DNA from: Candidatus Iainarchaeum sp.
GTDB lineage: Archaea; B1Sed10-29
NCBI GenBank assembly: GCA_003551125.1
Contig: PULY01000019.1
Span: 1 to 10,724, forward strand
Reading direction: 5' to 3'
Length of the DNA: 10,724 nucleotides
Part shown: piece after piece, positions 6,879 through 10,724 of the stretch
Layout of the letters: every line of letters starts with the position of its first letter
Position numbering within the stretch: position 1 is the first letter of the stretch
Translations under genes and position numbers: made by a program
The notes under the pieces: generated by a model
The model's database searches: none
What the model saw: the letters and a program-made list of their open reading frames with translations, nothing else
Told to the model about the DNA's origin: nothing

Positions 6879-6965
6879 AGATAATGAGGTACGATAAGAT
6901 TAGACCTTATCCTACGTGGAAATAGTGAGGTACGATAAGATTAGACCTTATCCTACGTGGAAATA

Positions 6966-6983
6966 GTGAGGTACGATAAGATG
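6966..6983 (+). promoter_or_regulatory. Ribosome binding site and start of priS
   Basis: GTGAGGT at 6966-6972 gives a GAGGT Shine-Dalgarno 8 bases before ATG 6981. The last bases of this site (6971-6972) begin the 3' arm GTACGATAAG (6971-6980), which pairs with 6947-6956. A hairpin within unit 4 would therefore cover the gap between ribosome site and start codon. Confidence 0.65.
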
Positions 6984-8075
6984 AATAGAAAATCACTTAA
7001 GAAGATAAGAGAGAAAATAAGCGAATATTACGAAGAAAACAAGGTGAAAGCACCCCCAGAGATAGATAAAAGAGAATTTGGAGTAGGAATAAAAGATAAG
7101 ATAAATTATAGACATATCTCAATACCTACAAAAAAAGATCTAAATAAATATTTAGTTTCAGAAAGCCCGAGATTCATATCCTACTCAGCAGCGTACTACG
7201 AATATCCAGAGAGAAGACCGATGAAGAAAAAACAATACATGAAAGGAGATTTAGCATTTGATCTAGATCATGATTGTCCACACGATACATTAACATGTTA
7301 TCAATGTATAGAAGAAGTCAAAAGAGAAACTCAGAAACTAATAGATAACTTTTTAATAAAAGATTTTGGATTTGACAAAGAAAAAATAGAGATAAACTTC
7401 AGTGGAAACAGAGGATACCACGTGAAAGTCAGAGATCCAAAAGCACAGCAACTAAACGAGTTAGGAAGAAAAGAAATCGTTGACTACATAATGGCAAATG
7501 ATTTAATCACTCCAGAGTTCAAGAAAAACGGTCCAAAACCCACAGAAAAAGGATGGAGAGGAAAAATAGCGAGAGAGATACTTGAATTTGTAAAACAAAG
7601 TGACAGGGAAAAAATGAAGGAACTAGGAATAAACCAAAGGAAGATAAAAGATTTAATAGAAAGAAGAGAACAAATAATACAGGGCATAAAAAAAGGAAAC
7701 TACGACACATTGCCCGGACCGGAAACACTATGGAGAAAAGTACTGGAAAACAGAAAAATACAATTAAAAACACCTATAGATCATCCAGTAACGCTTGACG
7801 CATCAAGACTAATGAGATTACCAGATACGATACATGGAGGATCAAGCTTACTTGCAAACGAAATAAAAATGAAAGATCTTAAGGAATTTAAACCATTTGA
7901 AGATACTGTAATATTTGGAGAAAAACCCACAAAAATCAAGATAATAAAAGAAACACCTAAACTACACTTAAAAGGAAAAAAACACGGTCCATTCGAACCA
8001 AATGAAGAAATAGAAGTGGAAGAATACCTGGCACTTTTCCTAACATGCAAGCAACACGCGGAACCAAAATGGTGA
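6981..8075 (+). CDS. priS: DNA primase catalytic subunit PriS
   Basis: PriS makes primers for DNA replication together with PriL. From ATG 6981 it has 364 residues, normal for archaea. The catalytic motif is FDLDHD (93-98; Asp94 and Asp96). A zinc motif with C99, H101, C106 and C109 follows, then SGNRGYHVKV (141-150, the SGxRGxH nucleotide-binding motif). The third metal Asp is probably D273 in VTLDASRLMRLPDTIHGG. A GTG at 6957 would add MEIVRYDK, but these residues are encoded by repeat DNA and the Shine-Dalgarno favours the ATG. The start is embedded in the 41-bp repeat array. The stop is 4 bases before the GINS gene. Confidence 0.93.
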   Translation: MNRKSLKKIREKISEYYEENKVKAPPEIDKREFGVGIKDKINYRHISIPTKKDLNKYLVSESPRFISYSAAYYEYPERRPMKKKQYMKGDLAFDLDHDCPHDTLTCYQCIEEVKRETQKLIDNFLIKDFGFDKEKIEINFSGNRGYHVKVRDPKAQQLNELGRKEIVDYIMANDLITPEFKKNGPKPTEKGWRGKIAREILEFVKQSDREKMKELGINQRKIKDLIERREQIIQGIKKGNYDTLPGPETLWRKVLENRKIQLKTPIDHPVTLDASRLMRLPDTIHGGSSLLANEIKMKDLKEFKPFEDTVIFGEKPTKIKIIKETPKLHLKGKKHGPFEPNEEIEVEEYLALFLTCKQHAEPKW

Positions 8076-8079
8076 ATAC

Positions 8080-8712
8080 ATGGATTACGATCAATTAAGA
8101 AAATACCTCAGAAAGGAAAAAAACACGGCTAAACTAGTCCAAGTAAAGGACGGTTTCTACGAGAAACTAAAAGAATTAATGAAGGAAAAACACCAAGAAT
8201 ACGAAGAGACAATGAGTCCAAAAATAAAAAAAGATCTCGAGAACATAAAAAAAATAGCAAAAGACATATACAGAAAAAGAGAAAGAAAAATACTTTCAAG
8301 AGCACTCAAATACGCTGAAAAAAACCCTGAAGAATACAACCTAACCAGAAAAGAAAGAGAAATATATCAAAATCTAAGGAAAACAATAAAAAAAGGAAGA
8401 GAAGATCTAGAGAACATCTTAGAAGGTAAAAAAACCTCCGATGAAGAAGAAATGAACATAAAACAACCATCAAAAAAAGAAGAAAAGGAAAAAACACGGA
8501 AAAAGAAAACTCAAGACGAAGATTTAAATAAAGTAATGGTAAAAATACTAAAAGAAGTACCAGAATTTGTTTCTGATAACTTACAAAAATTAGGACCCTA
8601 CAAACCAGACACAAAAATCAAAATACCAAAAGAACAAGCGAAGATACTTTCAAAAAAGGGACTCGCTAAAAAAATAGAGAAAACAGAAGGTGATCAAGAT
8701 GAAGATACCTGA
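8080..8712 (+). CDS. gins51: GINS complex protein, Gins51 (Gins15) type
   Basis: GINS joins MCM helicase and the RecJ-like GAN/Cdc45 protein in the archaeal replisome. This 210-residue protein has the alpha-helical A domain first (about 1-115, with FYEKLKELM and YRKRERKILSRALKYA). A charged Lys/Glu linker follows (about 116-150), and then a small B domain (151-200) with VPEFVSDNLQKLGPYKPDTKIKIPKEQAKIL, matching the family's VPxFxGxDxxxYGPxxxxDxxxLP. A-then-B order defines the Gins51 class; Gins23 has B then A. No Gins23 is present, so a homotetramer or a second gene elsewhere is possible. It starts 4 bases after priS and overlaps L44e by 14 bases. Position beside priS is usual in archaea. Confidence 0.85.
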   Translation: MDYDQLRKYLRKEKNTAKLVQVKDGFYEKLKELMKEKHQEYEETMSPKIKKDLENIKKIAKDIYRKRERKILSRALKYAEKNPEEYNLTRKEREIYQNLRKTIKKGREDLENILEGKKTSDEEEMNIKQPSKKEEKEKTRKKKTQDEDLNKVMVKILKEVPEFVSDNLQKLGPYKPDTKIKIPKEQAKILSKKGLAKKIEKTEGDQDEDT

Positions 8713-8983
8713 AAAAATCAAGACATACTGCTCAAAATGCAGAAAACACCAAGAACACAGAGCAAAACAAGTTAGAGAAAGAGGAAGATCAGATAGAGGA
8801 ATGGCAAAAGGAAACAGAAAACACAGAAGAAGAACAAGCGGATATAAATCAAGAGTAGGTGAAAAAGCAAACCCTGTAAAACAGAGCAAGAAAAGAAAAG
8901 TATTGTTAGAATGCAGTGAATGCGGAAAAAAACAAGAAAAGAACTATCCAAGATCAAGGAAAAAAATAGAAATAGAAAGATAA
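8699..8983 (+). CDS. rpl44e: 50S ribosomal protein L44e
   Basis: L44e (eL42) lies near the E site of the large ribosomal subunit. From ATG 8699 it has 94 residues starting MKIPEKIKTYC, the standard start. A zinc-binding set is C11/C14 and C72/C75, and the middle is rich in Arg/Lys for rRNA contact. A GTG at 8690 could add three residues, but the Shine-Dalgarno AAGGTGATC at 8687-8695 includes it and points to the ATG. The ribosome site and first codons lie inside the end of the GINS gene, giving a 14-base overlap and probable translational coupling. Confidence 0.93.
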   Translation: MKIPEKIKTYCSKCRKHQEHRAKQVRERGRSDRGMAKGNRKHRRRTSGYKSRVGEKANPVKQSKKRKVLLECSECGKKQEKNYPRSRKKIEIER

Positions 8984-9016
8984 AAGAACTAAAAAAGAAT
9001 ACGGAGAGGTGGAAGA

Positions 9017-9205
9017 ATGCCAAAATACTTCAAAGAACCCAAATCAAAATTCCTAAAAGTAGAATGTAACAAATGCAGTGAAAAACAAATTATTTTCAAC
9101 TCAGCATCCAATGAGATAAAATGTAGAAACTGCGGAGAAACACTGGCGGAATCAACAGGCGGAAAAGCAAAGATAAAAGCTAAGATAAGAAAAACCCTTG
9201 AATAA
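9017..9205 (+). CDS. rps27e: 30S ribosomal protein S27e
   Basis: This small 62-residue zinc-ribbon protein of the small subunit (eS27) has C17-x2-C20 and C36-x2-C39 in the order typical of S27e, with FLKVECNKC and KCRNCGETLAESTGGKA as clear signatures. The start follows GGAGAGGTGG at 9003-9012. It comes 33 bases after L44e and 37 bases before aIF2-alpha, the usual archaeal gene order. Confidence 0.95.
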   Translation: MPKYFKEPKSKFLKVECNKCSEKQIIFNSASNEIKCRNCGETLAESTGGKAKIKAKIRKTLE

Positions 9206-9242
9206 ATAATTCTAAATAATCAACTGAACTACAGGTGAACAG

Positions 9243-10010
9243 ATGAAGAAAAAAGGATGGCCAAAAGAAAACGAGTTAGTCATAGTTAAAATAAAAAGAA
9301 TAATGGACTACGGAGCCATAGCTGACTTAATAGAATACGAAAAAAGAGACGGCTTTGTTCACATAAGTAATGTGACTAAGAGCTGGGTTAAAAATATAAG
9401 AAGCCATGTTTCAGTCGGAGAAACAAGAGTAGCTGAAGTTCTAAAAGTAGATAAAGGCGAAAGAACTATTAATCTTTCATTAAAAGATGTTACGGATACA
9501 CAGATAAAAAGAAAAATGAATCAATGGAAAAGGGAAAAAAGAACAGATAAAATAATAGGTAAACTAGCGAAGGATCTTGAAGAAGATCCTGAAGAGGCCA
9601 AGGAAAAGATAATACCTAAACTCAACGAAGAATACGGAGAAGGGTATCTAGCATTTGAAGAAGCATCCGCAAAAGGTGAAGAAGCTCTTGAAGACATAGA
9701 AATACCTGAAAAATGGAAAAAGAAAATTTTAGAATACTCAGAAGAAAATATAAAACCTCCGGAAGTCACAATAGAAGGAATATTTGAAATTAGTACACTT
9801 GAAGGAAATGGAATAGAAATAATAAAGAAATCGATGGAATCAGTGGAACAGGAAAACGTTAGAATGGAGTATGTATCAGCTCCAAAGTACAAAATAAAAA
9901 TAACTTCAAGCGACTACGAATCGGCTGAAGAAAAACTGGATGAAGCTAAGAAAAAAATAAATGAAGCAATGGAAGGAAAAGGAAAAGTAGATTTCCACAG
10001 AGGAAAATGA
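9243..10010 (+). CDS. aif2a: Translation initiation factor aIF2, alpha subunit
   Basis: aIF2-alpha belongs to the heterotrimer that delivers initiator Met-tRNA to the small ribosomal subunit. The 255-residue protein has an N-terminal S1 domain (about 8-86) with VKIKRIMDYGAIADLIEYE, GFVHISNV and SWVKNIRSHV, then RTINLSLKDV. A helical domain (about 87-170) follows, and then a C-terminal alpha-beta domain (about 175-250) that binds the gamma subunit. It is slightly short for the family. AGGTG at 9233-9237 precedes the ATG. The stop TGA ends at 10010 and the PAC2 gene begins 11 bases later, leaving no room for the Nop10 gene often found here. Confidence 0.93.
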   Translation: MKKKGWPKENELVIVKIKRIMDYGAIADLIEYEKRDGFVHISNVTKSWVKNIRSHVSVGETRVAEVLKVDKGERTINLSLKDVTDTQIKRKMNQWKREKRTDKIIGKLAKDLEEDPEEAKEKIIPKLNEEYGEGYLAFEEASAKGEEALEDIEIPEKWKKKILEYSEENIKPPEVTIEGIFEISTLEGNGIEIIKKSMESVEQENVRMEYVSAPKYKIKITSSDYESAEEKLDEAKKKINEAMEGKGKVDFHRGK

Positions 10011-10021
10011 AGGTGGCTCAA

Positions 10022-10724
10022 ATGAAAATAGAGATAAATAAACTCGAAGAAATAGAACTGGATTCACCAGTACTAATAGAAGGATTACCAGGAATAGGAA
10101 TGGTTGGAAAAATAAGTTTAGATTACTTGGCAAAGGAAAAAGACTTCAAAAAATACGCTGAGATAGAATCAGATTTATTCTCTCCTCAAGTTGATATGAA
10201 TAAAGATTCCGAGATAGTTCCAAGGAAAAATGAATTACTCTACCTCAAAAGAAAAAAAGAAAAAGATATAATTCTATTCAAAGGCAGAGACCAAGGAACC
10301 ACAGCGGAAGCACAACACTTACTATCAAAAAAGGTAGCTGAAGAAGCAAGTGAGCTTAATACGAGTTTCATATATACATTAGGAGGACTTGGAACAAAAC
10401 AACTTCAGAAAGATCCAACTGTGTACGGAGCAGTAACGGATAAGAAAATTAAAGATAAATACAAAGAATATGGAGTTAAATTCGACAGACAAGGTCCAAT
10501 AATAGGAGCAGCAGGACTACTTCTTGAATACGGTAGAAGAAATAATATACCTGGAATATGCTTAATGGGACAAACACATGGGAAATTCATAGATCCAAAC
10601 GCGGCTAAAAACCTGTTAAAAGTAATAGAAAAAGACATTAATCTCGAAATAGATTACTCTGGATTGGATGAAAAATCGGAAGAAATGAAAAAAGCAGTTA
10701 GCAGAATAATGAAACAACAAACGC
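10022..10724 (+). CDS. PAC2-family proteasome assembly chaperone-like protein (3' end missing)
   Basis: The frame is open from ATG 10022 to the right edge (234 codons) and continues outside. PAC2-family hallmarks are VLIEGLPGIGMVGKISLDYL (residues 17-36), FKGRDQGTTAEAQHLL, TLGGLGTKQ, the GAAGLLLEYGRRNNIPGICLMGQTHGKFIDP block and a C-terminal Lys/Glu helix. Archaeal members are related to eukaryotic PAC2 and include PbaB-type proteins implicated in 20S proteasome assembly. Which subgroup this one belongs to cannot be decided here. The Shine-Dalgarno AAGGTGG at 10010-10016 begins at the aIF2-alpha stop. Its position after aIF2-alpha is conserved in many archaea, with Nop10 usually in between. 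Confidence 0.88.
   Translation, partial: MKIEINKLEEIELDSPVLIEGLPGIGMVGKISLDYLAKEKDFKKYAEIESDLFSPQVDMNKDSEIVPRKNELLYLKRKKEKDIILFKGRDQGTTAEAQHLLSKKVAEEASELNTSFIYTLGGLGTKQLQKDPTVYGAVTDKKIKDKYKEYGVKFDRQGPIIGAAGLLLEYGRRNNIPGICLMGQTHGKFIDPNAAKNLLKVIEKDINLEIDYSGLDEKSEEMKKAVSRIMKQQT

Larger units (their letters stand above)
6823..6986 (+). repeat. Four tandem 41-bp repeats with inverted arms upstream of priS
   Basis: Units run 6823-6863, 6864-6904, 6905-6945 and 6946-6986, contiguous with no spacers. Each contains CTTATCCTAC (6824-6833 in unit 1), a 14-base centre with GTGAGGT at its 3' edge, and GTACGATAAG (6848-6857 in unit 1). The arms are complementary at 9 of 10 positions and are identical in all four units. 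Differences are confined to the centre (four transitions in unit 2) and to the short linker. A 3' arm can also pair with the next unit's 5' arm across a 7-base loop (ATGAAAC or ATTAGAC). A degenerate half-unit, GAATAAGACAAACC, precedes unit 1 and includes the priL stop. Unit 4 ends in the priS start codon. The array could control priS translation or bind a protein; neither is shown. Confidence 0.9.

Noticed and set aside
6957..6980. GTG 6957 as the priS start
   Set aside because: It adds eight residues encoded by repeat DNA, and the GAGGT 8 bases before ATG 6981 supports the shorter protein.
6823..6986. CRISPR array
   Set aside because: The 41-bp units are directly contiguous; there are no unique spacers and no cas genes, so this is a tandem repeat.
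6823..6986. Archaeal replication origin (ORB/mini-ORB) at the repeat array
   Set aside because: The repeats do not resemble origin recognition boxes, and no cdc6/orc1 gene is in the window; kept only as an alternative idea.
788..8740. Shared YCSKCRK motif in Csl4 and L44e as evidence of common origin
   Set aside because: Both are zinc-ribbon proteins, where CxxC with Lys/Arg is common; the rest of the sequences differ, so this is likely convergence.
9521..9892. Minus-strand open frames, such as the 123-codon frame opposite aIF2-alpha
   Set aside because: All minus-strand frames lie opposite or largely opposite strong + strand genes and are Phe/Leu/Ser-rich, as expected from the complement of A-rich coding DNA.

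Overview
This is an AT-rich archaeal segment with every supportable gene on the + strand. The archaeal assignment rests on the gene set: exosome subunit Csl4, RNA polymerase subunit RpoL, a DUF99 protein, a Sec11-type signal peptidase, PCNA, the two-subunit primase PriL/PriS, a Gins51-type GINS protein, ribosomal proteins L44e and S27e, aIF2-alpha and a PAC2-family protein. A class III (archaellin/pilin-type) signal peptide and GAGGTG-like ribosome binding sites agree. Compact Lys/Glu-rich proteins and large Cys-rich surface proteins would suit a DPANN-type lineage, but that placement is inference.

Layout. (1) 1-205: the 3' end of a Cys-rich surface protein gene with granulin-like cysteine spacing, followed by T-rich sequence. 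(2) 359-2693: a probable operon, csl4 - rpoL - DUF99 - signal peptidase, behind a clear TATA box. (3) 2798-3541: PCNA. (4) 3624-5510: a 628-residue modular adhesin-like protein with a pilin-type signal peptide, two InlB-like repeats and three Cys-rich modules; two stretches of its DNA are exactly duplicated (116 and 73 bp). (5) 5511-5826: a 316-base gap holding a possible promoter for priL and perhaps a decayed coding fragment. (6) 5827-10724: priL - priS - gins51 - rpl44e - rps27e - aIF2-alpha - PAC2, tightly packed and probably co-transcribed.

The last block is a version of the known archaeal cluster that joins replication genes (PCNA, primase, GINS) to translation genes (L44e, S27e, aIF2-alpha). 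Here Nop10, commonly found between aIF2-alpha and the PAC2 gene, is absent, and a surface-protein gene lies between pcna and priL.

The most unusual feature is a set of four contiguous 41-bp repeats at 6823-6986, between priL and priS. Each carries inverted arms CTTATCCTAC and GTACGATAAG. The arms can pair within a unit or between adjacent units, and the last arm directly abuts the priS start codon. Each unit also carries a Shine-Dalgarno-like GAGGT. The array could be a translational switch, a protein-binding array or simply an expanded copy of the priS leader.
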